Shown: piece after piece, positions 15,031 through 22,732 of the stretch
How the letters are laid out: every line of letters starts with the position of its first letter
Numbering within the stretch: position 1 is the first letter of the stretch
DNA from: Chlamydiota bacterium
Lineage (GTDB): Bacteria > Chlamydiota > Chlamydiia > Chlamydiales > Parachlamydiaceae
Reading direction: 5' to 3'
Assembly: GCA_013287905.1 (NCBI GenBank)
Contig: JABDCW010000021.1
Location: 1-32,025, forward strand
DNA length: 32,025 nt
Made by a program: the position numbers and the translations under genes
Notes under the pieces: model-generated
Databases searched by the model: none
What the model saw: the letters and a program-made list of their open reading frames with translations, nothing else
Told to the model about the DNA's origin: nothing

Positions 15031-15873
15031 ATGACTCTAAAAACTTGTCGCCAGCTGCAATCAATACAAGATCTTAATCAAATTACTCAGATTAAGCCAG
15101 AGCCATTAGGGATATTTGGAGGACGAAAATTCCGAATTGAAACAAATGATGGATGTATTCGCAACATCTCAATGGATACAGTGGTCAAACAATTTAATTC
15201 CATGATTATCAAGCATATAAGTGATGCAGATTTAAAGACTCAGGATTTTGAGAAATTGCAAGTCATTGTCGCATCTTTGCATAGAGCAGATCAAGACTTT
15301 ACAGTGTCCAGGCAGAAGAATGGATTTTTCAAATGGCTATTCACCTGTATCAGACGACTTGGCAATTTTGAAAATAGGGGGGGGATTTTTGGGCTAATGC
15401 AAGCAAAAATCACACAGAAATTACCTGCTAAACAAGCGGAAGATCCACGATCGCCAACGTCAAAATCTTTAGATGCAAGACCAGTAAAGGTGCTTCCTGC
15501 AGAATTAGAGCAGCTCATATCAACCGTAGAGAATGGCATAGAGGAATCCAAACAAGAAATAAAGAGATTAAGGCAGTTATTAGATGGTTTGGATGTGCCA
15601 GAAGCAGAGAAGATTATAGATAGATTCGATAAGCTGGTTATAAAATGTGCGGAAGAGGTCGAAGAAACAAGAGACCAAATGGAAGGATATACGAGATTAA
15701 GAGAATTTGGCACATCGGAAAAGAACTCCAATACAGAGAGAATCATAGGGAGATCCGCCCAATTGCTTTCTCTAGTGGACGATCAACTAAAACAACATAG
15801 AATCGAAGTAGTAAATAAAATTGAACTGCTATGCGAAAATAAAAAGGTAAATCAGTCAAAAACCAACTTTTGA
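15031..15873 (+). CDS. Unknown coiled-coil protein ending in a mobile-element remnant
   Basis: A 280-residue protein with no recognised domain. Residues 1-100 may be a small folded domain (LGIFGGRKFRIETNDG); 100-155 is a basic, Pro/Ser-rich linker; 155-275 is heptad-rich and probably coiled coil. The last six residues, QSKTNF, and the stop codon are encoded by a palindromic-element terminus at 15855-15888, so the original C-terminus may have been longer. Upstream spacing is poor: only a weak TAAAG precedes the ATG. The run GGGGGGGG at 15377-15384 is in frame. No signal peptide. Possible effector or structural protein; nothing decides. Confidence 0.6.
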   Translation: MTLKTCRQLQSIQDLNQITQIKPEPLGIFGGRKFRIETNDGCIRNISMDTVVKQFNSMIIKHISDADLKTQDFEKLQVIVASLHRADQDFTVSRQKNGFFKWLFTCIRRLGNFENRGGIFGLMQAKITQKLPAKQAEDPRSPTSKSLDARPVKVLPAELEQLISTVENGIEESKQEIKRLRQLLDGLDVPEAEKIIDRFDKLVIKCAEEVEETRDQMEGYTRLREFGTSEKNSNTERIIGRSAQLLSLVDDQLKQHRIEVVNKIELLCENKKVNQSKTNF

Positions 15874-15888
15874 ATCACGTTCGGTATA
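15855..15888 (+). mobile_element. Palindromic MITE family 1, terminal fragment
   Basis: Thirty-four bases matching the right terminus (GTCAAAAACCAACTTTTGAA then TCACGTTCGGTATA). It supplies the stop codon of the gene ending at 15873. The rest of the element is absent, or was lost when the gene end was formed. Confidence 0.75.
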
Positions 15889-15987
15889 TGCCGGTCTGAA
15901 TGTTCATATTATTGCTGCTTAAACAGGAAGGATATATATTGGGCTCTGTGAAAAAGTATAAATTGTAAGTGCACCAAAAAGGAAATC

Positions 15988-17265
15988 ATGCCGCAAAATC
16001 TAGCCTCATGCAGCCATACGCATCGAAAGACACTTGCTGCATTTATATGGATGAAAATCCTCGATGCTCCCTTTTGGGCAATTTTCAATTTGCTTCCCTT
16101 TATTGTTTATAAAGATCTGCATGCAACACCGTTGCAGATTACCGCCATGATCATTCTGAAACCGGCGGTTTCTTTAGTGGCTCTGTACTGGAGCTCTCTT
16201 GTGGCAGAGCGCAAGGACCGCCTGATATCCAATCTCGTCTGGGCAAGGGTTTTGGGGAACTTGCCTTTCTTTTTTTTCCCTTTTGTGGATAACCCGTGGT
16301 TTTTTGTGGCCTCCTTTGGATTTTATATGATGCTGGCAAGAGGCACGGTCCCCGCTTGGATGGAAGTGCTTAAACTCAATATTTCTGGAGTTTCGAGAGA
16401 ACGTATTTATGCCTATGGGTCCGCCTTTGGTTATTTTGGGGGGGCCATTATCCCGGTCGGCCTTGGATGGGTCATGGACATTTATTTTCAATCCTGGAGA
16501 TGGATGTTTCCACTGGCCGCTCTCATTTCTCTTTCTGCGATTTTTTTAAAATCCCGTATTCCTATTGAAATTGGAGAACATAAGGAGGCAATTTTTTCGG
16601 AATGGGGTAGCTGGAAAAGCATAAAAGGTACGATGATCAAACAGCTTTATAAACCATGGAAAAGCGCCTGGGAATTGCTATGGCGAAAAGTTGATTTTGC
16701 CAAATTTCAATTGGCGTTTACAATAGGTGGGGCCGGACTTGCGGTCATGCAGCCCGCTTTGCCTATGTTTTTTATGGATGGTCTGCATCTTTCTTATACA
16801 GAGCTAGGTGTGGCCATTGCCCTTTGCAAGGGGATCGGCTTTTCCTTTGCATCCCCGTGGTGGGCGCGCTTAATGAATAAAATCAACATTTTCCGTTTTA
16901 ATGGCTGGGTCTATTTTTTGGCATTTCTATTTCCTTTATGTTTAATAATCGCTCAAATAAATCTCATTTGGCTATATGCCGGTTATTTATTATATGGCAT
17001 TATGCAGGCAGGGAATGAAATGAGCTGGAGTCTGTCCGGCCCTGTATTTGCCAAGGAGGAAGACAGTTCTATCTATACAAGCGTGAATATATTAACAGTA
17101 GGATTGAGGGGATGCATTGTTCCGGTTTTTGGAGGCTTATTGGAGTATGTGATGGCGCCAACAGGAATTATGATTATTGGATCGTTTCTTTGTTTTTTAT
17201 CTACCATTTGTATGTCATCTTATGGCAGGCAGTCAAAAATTCCAGAAAAGGCAATTGAGTCATGA
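15988..17265 (+). CDS. MFS transporter 1 of a tandem pair
   Basis: A 425-residue major facilitator superfamily protein, about twelve membrane helices, length usual for MFS. After a short N-terminus it has an amphipathic AERKDRLISNLVWAR loop between helices 2 and 3, which corresponds to the MFS GxxxDRxGR region with RKDR. The start ATG is preceded by AAAGGAAAT. It overlaps the next gene by 4 bases (ATGA at 17262-17265), so the pair is translationally coupled. The substrate is not predictable. Strong similarity to the downstream gene shows a tandem duplication. Confidence 0.85.
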   Translation: MPQNLASCSHTHRKTLAAFIWMKILDAPFWAIFNLLPFIVYKDLHATPLQITAMIILKPAVSLVALYWSSLVAERKDRLISNLVWARVLGNLPFFFFPFVDNPWFFVASFGFYMMLARGTVPAWMEVLKLNISGVSRERIYAYGSAFGYFGGAIIPVGLGWVMDIYFQSWRWMFPLAALISLSAIFLKSRIPIEIGEHKEAIFSEWGSWKSIKGTMIKQLYKPWKSAWELLWRKVDFAKFQLAFTIGGAGLAVMQPALPMFFMDGLHLSYTELGVAIALCKGIGFSFASPWWARLMNKINIFRFNGWVYFLAFLFPLCLIIAQINLIWLYAGYLLYGIMQAGNEMSWSLSGPVFAKEEDSSIYTSVNILTVGLRGCIVPVFGGLLEYVMAPTGIMIIGSFLCFLSTICMSSYGRQSKIPEKAIES

Positions 17266-18626
17266 GCGGCTTTCCTTGTGTTGACAGGATTCAAAAGAAA
17301 ACAAAAATGGCTTTTATCTGGACGAGCATTCTTAACGCGCCATTTTGGGTGATCTTCAATCTTCTCCCCTTTATTCTCTATAAGGACCTGTCGGCAAGTC
17401 CCTTGCAGATCACGATAATAGTCATTTTAAAGCCAGCTGTTTCCCTGATTGCCCTCTATTGGAGTACATTGATCAAGGAACGGAAAGACCGGCTGATCTC
17501 CAACCTGATTTGGGGGAGAATTTTAAGCCATCTGCCATTTTTTTTCTTTCCATTTGTCGACAATCCCTGGTTTTTTATTGCCTCCTTTGGGTTGTATATG
17601 ACGTTTTCCCGTGGTATGATGCCTGCCTGGATGGAAGTGTTGAAACTTAATGCAACCGGGCTGTCGAGATCGCAAATCTATGCCTACGGCTCATCTTTCG
17701 GTCACATTTGTTCTGCAATCCTCCCCTTGGCCTTTGGGACGATAATGGACCGGTACACTGAATCATGGAGACTAGTTTTTCCAGTTACTGCGTTCATTTC
17801 CCTTACAGCTGTTCTCTTTAAGTGGCGTATTCCCATCGCATTGACCGGTAATGAAACGTTACCGAATGAAAATACAACAATTGCGAAGGGCTTAAAACAA
17901 GGAAATTTCTTTTCGGATTTGAGACAAAATATCACAGAGGCAGGAAAAAAAATCTTCGAAAACTTCCGTTTGTTTTCCAAATCAGGCGTTTCAATAAAAC
18001 AGCAGGCGCTTAAACCATGGAAAGATGCTTTTGAATTGATCAAAAGGCGTCCCGATTATGCAAGATTTCAATTAGGTTTTATGCTGGGCGGTTCTGGTCT
18101 GATCATCATCCAGCCTATACTTCCCTCATTTTTTATGAACAAATTACACCTTTCCTATACAGAACTTGCAGCAGCCATTGCACTATGCAAAGGAATCGGC
18201 TATCTTTCGGCATCATCGATGTGGGCAAGGATCATGAACCGGATTGACCTGTACCGGTTCAACAGCTGGGTCACCTTTATTGCCTGTTTGTGTCCGCTTT
18301 GTTTCCTTTGTGCCCAAAGTCACTTAATGTGGCTGTATGGGGGATATTTGCTTTACGGAATCATGCAGGCGGGCAGTGAAATGAGCTGGCATTTATCCGG
18401 ACCTGTTTTTTCTAAAGAGGAAGACAGTTCGGTTTATAGCAGTGTCAATGTTCTGACGGCCGGTTTACGAGGCTGTTTTGTCCCTATTATCGGAAGCATG
18501 CTTGGAATGCTGCTTGGAATTACAAGTGTTATGATGACCGGGGCTTTGCTTTGCCTGCTTTCTACGGTTTGCATGAGAAATTACAGCAATCAGGTCTATG
18601 TGCCGCAGTCGAGTTCAAGAGGGTAG
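17262..18626 (+). CDS. MFS transporter 2 of a tandem pair
   Basis: A 454-residue paralogue of the preceding gene. Shared segments include FVDNPWFF, PAWMEVLKLN, RIPI, SGPVF(A/S)KEEDSS and LSYTEL. It is longer because of an insertion of about 30 residues in the central cytoplasmic loop (around residues 200-245, Lys/Phe-rich). The start ATG overlaps the upstream stop codon. The two genes likely act together or are redundant; divergence in the loop suggests different regulation or partners. Confidence 0.85.
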   Translation: MSGFPCVDRIQKKTKMAFIWTSILNAPFWVIFNLLPFILYKDLSASPLQITIIVILKPAVSLIALYWSTLIKERKDRLISNLIWGRILSHLPFFFFPFVDNPWFFIASFGLYMTFSRGMMPAWMEVLKLNATGLSRSQIYAYGSSFGHICSAILPLAFGTIMDRYTESWRLVFPVTAFISLTAVLFKWRIPIALTGNETLPNENTTIAKGLKQGNFFSDLRQNITEAGKKIFENFRLFSKSGVSIKQQALKPWKDAFELIKRRPDYARFQLGFMLGGSGLIIIQPILPSFFMNKLHLSYTELAAAIALCKGIGYLSASSMWARIMNRIDLYRFNSWVTFIACLCPLCFLCAQSHLMWLYGGYLLYGIMQAGSEMSWHLSGPVFSKEEDSSVYSSVNVLTAGLRGCFVPIIGSMLGMLLGITSVMMTGALLCLLSTVCMRNYSNQVYVPQSSSRG

Positions 18627-18859
18627 ATACCTAAAAATAATAAATTAAATTCAACACAAAGGCACAAAGTCCCAAAGAAACAAAGAAATTTTGACCTAGA
18701 GACCATTCCCTCTTAGTGTCTTAGTGTCTTCGTGCCTTTGTGTTGAATTAAAGTCTATACTTATATGGGTAAACTTATGTTTGCGACTCAGCGCCTCTGC
18801 GTTGAATTGTTTATTAGACTTAAGCGTAAAAGTAGGTCGGCGTCTTTGCGTTTAATTTG
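18627..18859. repeat. Intergenic inverted repeats of the ACACAAAGGCAC type
   Basis: AATTCAACACAAAGGCAC (18648-18665) faces its exact complement at 18732-18749. Further right, ACTCAGCGCCTCTGCGTTGA near 18787-18806 and GGCGTCTTTGCGTTTAAT near 18840-18857 belong to the related variant also seen inside 2113-2448. The gap contains no believable gene and separates the convergent MFS pair and the beta-CASP gene. Confidence 0.65.
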
Positions 18860-20248
18860 TCAAAGCTGGACAACGTCACCAAGTTCCGGAAGCGAAGGCT
18901 TTAAGCCGAAATTTTTCTCTATGGCAGATGCCAAGGCTTCTCTTTGCGGATTTTCCCCATGTGTGAGACACACTTTAGGTTTACCTTTGGACAGACTCGA
19001 AAACCAGGTAAGCAGATCGCTTTGCCCCGCATGGGCGCTTAAACCGTTCAATGTGTGGATGCTTGCACGAACGTCAACAGTCTCTCCATGGATCTTGACT
19101 TGGCGGTCCCCGTCGACGAGGTGCCTTCCCAAAGATCCATTGCTTTGATATCCTGCAATCACGACATTCGTGGTCCTGACTGGCAGGTTAAATTTCAAGT
19201 GATGCTGGATGCGCCCTGCGGTACACATTCCGGACCCGGCTATGATCGCGCATGGACCTTTAAGATCGTTGAGCTGTTTAGACTCTTCTACAGATGTTGT
19301 GAATTTAAACAAAGATTTGTCTAAAGGAAATACCCCCTGTCTTTTCCATTCGATTGCTTCTTCATCGAACAGATCGGGGTATTTAGTAAAAACTTTGCCG
19401 GCTTCGATGGCCATCGGGCTGTCGACAAATACTGGAAAAGGGGGAATTTTTTTCAGGAAAAATAGGATGGCCAAATGGTAGAGAATTTGTTGTGTCCGTC
19501 CGATTGCGAAGGCCGGGATGAGTATTTTTCCCTTCTGATCAACAGAATTCTGAATAATCTGTTCAAATTCTTGTAAAGTCTCATATAGAGAACGGTGGTT
19601 TCTGTCTCCATAAGTAGATTCCATAAAAACAAGGTCGGCAAATGGCAGTTGATCGAAGGGGCGCAAAAGAGGCAGCTCATGGGGCCCAAGATCGCCGGAA
19701 AAAACAATCGTTTTTTTTGTCCCTTTTTCCTCGACGGTTAACTCTATGCTGGCAGATCCGAGTATATGTCCGGCCTCATGAAATTGCGCTGTTATGCCTT
19801 CTGCAACCGGAATTGGCTGATGCAATAAAACTTGTTTGCATTGCGAACGGAAAACTGCCACATCCTCCGGTGTGTATAACGGTTCTGCATGCATTTGCGG
19901 ATGATCGCGATTTTTGCGGTTTGCATCTTGTTCTTGAATTTTTGCAGCGTCCAAAAGAACGATTTCAGTTAAGTCGATCGTTGCAGGCGTTGCATAAATC
20001 GCGTTTCGATACCCATTCTTTAAAGCCAAAGGCACTCTTCCGGTATGGTCGAGATGGGCATGGGTTAACAAAAGAGCCTTTATGCTTTGGAGGTCAACAT
20101 CTTCCGGCAGCCGGTTTTTTTCTTCTGCGGCTTTCCCCCCCTGGAACATCCCTGCATCGACCATCACTTTTGCATTTTCTGTTTCCACTATATAGGAAGA
20201 TCCTGTGACTTCACCGCCCGCTGCACCGGCAATCGTAATTTTTACCAT
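18860..20248 (-). CDS. Metallo-beta-lactamase/beta-CASP RNA-processing exonuclease family
   Basis: A 462-residue protein of the CPSF73/RNase J-like beta-CASP group (the YsH1/MBL RNA specificity type). The zinc-binding HAHLDH is at residues 63-68, followed by VPLALKNG; downstream are FHEAGHILGSASIEL, FSGDLGPHELPLLRP, FMESTYGDRNH, the beta-CASP segment IPAFAIGRTQQILYHL, the IIAGSGMCTAGRIQHHL block and the C-terminal CLTHGENPQ. These are the expected metal ligands and beta-CASP motifs. Predicted to cut RNA. It follows the two secreted-protein genes on the same strand and may share their transcript; the ribosome binding site is weak. Confidence 0.92.
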   Translation of the reverse strand: MVKITIAGAAGGEVTGSSYIVETENAKVMVDAGMFQGGKAAEEKNRLPEDVDLQSIKALLLTHAHLDHTGRVPLALKNGYRNAIYATPATIDLTEIVLLDAAKIQEQDANRKNRDHPQMHAEPLYTPEDVAVFRSQCKQVLLHQPIPVAEGITAQFHEAGHILGSASIELTVEEKGTKKTIVFSGDLGPHELPLLRPFDQLPFADLVFMESTYGDRNHRSLYETLQEFEQIIQNSVDQKGKILIPAFAIGRTQQILYHLAILFFLKKIPPFPVFVDSPMAIEAGKVFTKYPDLFDEEAIEWKRQGVFPLDKSLFKFTTSVEESKQLNDLKGPCAIIAGSGMCTAGRIQHHLKFNLPVRTTNVVIAGYQSNGSLGRHLVDGDRQVKIHGETVDVRASIHTLNGLSAHAGQSDLLTWFSSLSKGKPKVCLTHGENPQREALASAIEKNFGLKPSLPELGDVVQL

Positions 20249-20278
20249 AATATACCGTACAACCTCATTCGGTCTAAG

Positions 20279-21430
20279 TTATCCCTGCTGTAGACGCACA
20301 AGGGTCCAGGTTTGCTCAGAGCCATCGGAAAAATATACATGGATTGGAGTTTGGTCTTCCGTCAAATTATATAGACCGGTTGAAGCGATAGGAGAATCTG
20401 TCCGGTTTGCTATAGACCAATAGACTTCCTGGGTATCGGGGTTGACCATCCCGGTAAGGTCATGAGCAGTATCAGTTTCGGAGTTATATACAACGCCTGC
20501 GATTTCTCCGCTGTGGTTGACGGCCAGTTGGATAAAACGATCGCTTTCAGCTGCAGTATCGGTGCTGCTTGCCACAGTAAAGACCCCTAAAGGAAGCCAA
20601 TCTCCTTCTGTGGTTGCAGTGGTCTGTGAGTCATGTGCAGGCAGTGCCTGAACAGATGGGGTACCTTGCGAAACTGAAGGATAGATGTAGGTTGATTCAG
20701 AAGCGGTGAGTGGATAGGCATATCCTTCGTCATAATAGTAGGGTGTTGCCCAATTCCAGGCGCCCCAGGCAGCCAAAGTGCCCCAGGCCGCCGGCCTCCA
20801 CCAATTGGCGCCTCTTCTTGTATAGTCTAAGTCAATATTGTGGCGATCAAAAAAGCTTCTGTCGAACCAATGATTAGAATCCAGGCGCTGCCGTACGTTT
20901 TGGCTGACCTTATTGGAAAGTTGTCTATTTTGCGTCAGTTGACTATTGCGGTTATTGGAGAAGTTTTGGGCCCTTTGTGAAAGTGCCGGACGATTGGCTG
21001 TCCCGGAAGAAATCGGGCGCTCGATATTTGGTTGAGGTCTACTTTTCGCATACCGGTTGATTTCGTTGCGTAATTCCGCACGGTTTGCCGCAGAGGGCCT
21101 GTTTTGGAGTGTCTGTTGCTGCCTTCTTCCTTGAGCGGCAGATGGTCTTGCATTATTGTAATTCCTTGTGCGAGGGGCAGAGGGTCTGCTTGCTGCCCGG
21201 CTCATGGTCGGTGTCCGGTTCATGCTGCGGCCGCCTCGGTATGAGGCTTGCCTTCCACTGCTCTTTCCCCTGCTGCCTGCGGACCTTACATCTCTTCCTC
21301 CGCCGCCCCTTCCGCCGCCCCCTCTTCCTCCTCCGCCTCCTCTTCCGCCTCTTCCTTCGACTTCGAGAGGAGTAAACAACAGGCTTGCAGTGATTACTAG
21401 AATCATGAATGCAGTTATTTTATTCCACAT
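20279..21430 (-). CDS. Secreted RGG-rich protein with C-terminal beta domain
   Basis: A 383-residue protein. Residues 1-26 form a signal peptide (MWNKITAFMILVITASLLFT). Immediately after it lies an RGG/GGGGR tract (residues 27-46), then an Arg/Ser/Asn-rich disordered stretch to about 190, a TRRGANWWRPAAWG-type hydrophobic region, and a Tyr/Ser/Thr-rich part. The last 110 residues (GDWLPLGVFTVASS through HVYFSDGSEQTWTLVRL) look like a compact beta domain; I recall similar sequences in other bacterial secreted proteins but no name. The ATG has AGGAAGGAGA upstream. It sits 12 bp behind the lipoprotein gene. Confidence 0.7.
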   Translation of the reverse strand: MWNKITAFMILVITASLLFTPLEVEGRGGRGGGGGRGGGGRGGGGRDVRSAGSRGKSSGRQASYRGGRSMNRTPTMSRAASRPSAPRTRNYNNARPSAAQGRRQQQTLQNRPSAANRAELRNEINRYAKSRPQPNIERPISSGTANRPALSQRAQNFSNNRNSQLTQNRQLSNKVSQNVRQRLDSNHWFDRSFFDRHNIDLDYTRRGANWWRPAAWGTLAAWGAWNWATPYYYDEGYAYPLTASESTYIYPSVSQGTPSVQALPAHDSQTTATTEGDWLPLGVFTVASSTDTAAESDRFIQLAVNHSGEIAGVVYNSETDTAHDLTGMVNPDTQEVYWSIANRTDSPIASTGLYNLTEDQTPIHVYFSDGSEQTWTLVRLQQG

Positions 21431-21442
21431 AGGTTCTCCTTC

Positions 21443-22336
21443 CTATTCTATTCTTTCGACGGTGACAGGATCCAAATTAGGCAGGATTTCTCCATCCACT
21501 TCCCGTTCAATAGAAGCAAAGGTATAGGTATCGTCATCGACTTGGGTATAGATGTTTTTCGATGTGGCAACGCGTCCATCGCTTAATGTGTATCGCATCG
21601 ATGCATACCAGCTTTTATCCACCTTTTTCCACATTCCTTCTCCAAATTCTCCGTCTGAATCAAAGACCCAGGAACGGACAGTCTTTTTCTCCTCGTCCCA
21701 GCCGATGATCTGTTTTCCCTCTATGCTCTCTTGCCCAAAAATGGTCATTTTGAAGTATTGGGTAATGAAATTTTTGTACTTATCCCAACTGTTGTCGAAT
21801 GCTATTTCAATGTTTTCATCGGCATCCTCCCATTTACCTATCATCCACTGCAGGCTTTTAAGTTGTGTAAAATTGGAGGAGGGTTCTTGCAATTCAATCT
21901 CATGGATTGCTTTGATCAGCCACTTGTCATTTTTTTTACTATACTCGGCCTCATAAGCTACTTCCTGGGTTGGTTGATCGTCAATTTTTATCTGCATCAA
22001 CCCATTTTCGATCGCTTCATCCTTGTCTGGAAATGTAATTTGTTTGACCGTAACCTCCAGATGCCTTTTTTTATTTTGTGAGAATTTTTCGCTGAATAGT
22101 TTTTCAATCGCTTCTTTTCCTGTTGCAGTTTCTCCGGTGACGGGATTAATAAAAGTGCCATCAGAGTCCCAATAGGAGGCAAGCTTGGACGGATCTTGGG
22201 CGTTATAAGCCTCCTGGTACGACCGGACGATATTTCGAATGGCCTTTTCATCGTCATCGTTCTGTTTTGATTGGCTGCATCCGACAACCAATGCGATTGT
22301 CAATAGCGCCAGAATAGATGGATAATATCTGCGCAT
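21443..22336 (-). CDS. Lipoprotein with SnoaL/DUF4440-like domain
   Basis: A 297-residue lipoprotein. The signal peptide ends with the lipobox ALVVGC, cysteine C20. Residues about 29-135 resemble the SnoaL-like/DUF4440 fold (AIRNIVRSYQEAYNAQDPSK, SYWDSDGTFINPVTGETATG, KEAIEKLF), also seen in SgcJ-type proteins. The C-terminal half (LQWMIGKWEDADENIEIAF and onward) looks like a second, related beta domain. Probably periplasmic or outer-membrane attached. First gene of a minus-strand group with the RGG protein and the beta-CASP nuclease. Confidence 0.78.
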   Translation of the reverse strand: MRRYYPSILALLTIALVVGCSQSKQNDDDEKAIRNIVRSYQEAYNAQDPSKLASYWDSDGTFINPVTGETATGKEAIEKLFSEKFSQNKKRHLEVTVKQITFPDKDEAIENGLMQIKIDDQPTQEVAYEAEYSKKNDKWLIKAIHEIELQEPSSNFTQLKSLQWMIGKWEDADENIEIAFDNSWDKYKNFITQYFKMTIFGQESIEGKQIIGWDEEKKTVRSWVFDSDGEFGEGMWKKVDKSWYASMRYTLSDGRVATSKNIYTQVDDDTYTFASIEREVDGEILPNLDPVTVERIE

Positions 22337-22480
22337 ATTTTTTCTCCCTTAACCTCTTTTTATATACTGAAAGTTTACTATAATATTATGAGGTATTTTT
22401 TAGTCATAATAAATTTGATTTGGTTTTGAAAAAATACGTATATGTTATCGTATGTTTGAGGGGAGTGTATGAAGAATTGG

Positions 22481-22694
22481 TTTTCGTGCCCATGAGCATG
22501 CTATTACCCATAACCACAGATGATAATTAAACACAAAGGCACAAAGTCACCAAGACACTAAGGTGAAAAGGTCTGAAGGCAAAATTTCTTTGTTTCTTTG
22601 AGGCTTCGTGCCTTTGTGTTGAATTTATTATAGCTAACGCTTAAAAAGGTTTTTGCTTACCTTTGGGTAATGGTTGCAGCCACAGGCACGAAAA
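22481..22694. repeat. Composite nested inverted-repeat element, copy 2 (upstream of treY)
   Basis: The left end TTTTCGTGCCCATGAGCATG continues into CTATTACCCATAA (to 22513); the right end GGGTAATGGTTGCAGCCACA continues into GGCACGAAAA (to 22694). These are imperfect inverted repeats. The core pair is AACACAAAGGCAC (22530-22542) and GTGCCTTTGTGTT (22608-22620). The preceding 22337-22480 is AT-rich and holds no gene. Confidence 0.7.
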
Positions 22695-22732
22695 CTATCT
22701 TTTCATTTAATCAGCAAGCGGGGAGTAAATTT

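Noticed and set aside
15988..18626. The MFS pair as one gene split by a frameshift
   Set aside because: Each protein is full length for the family with its own start; they are paralogues, not halves.
18765..19148. 127-codon plus-strand ORF
   Set aside because: Begins in the intergenic repeat and runs antisense through the beta-CASP gene; no believable start site.
19642..20208. 188-codon plus-strand ORF
   Set aside because: Antisense shadow of the beta-CASP gene.
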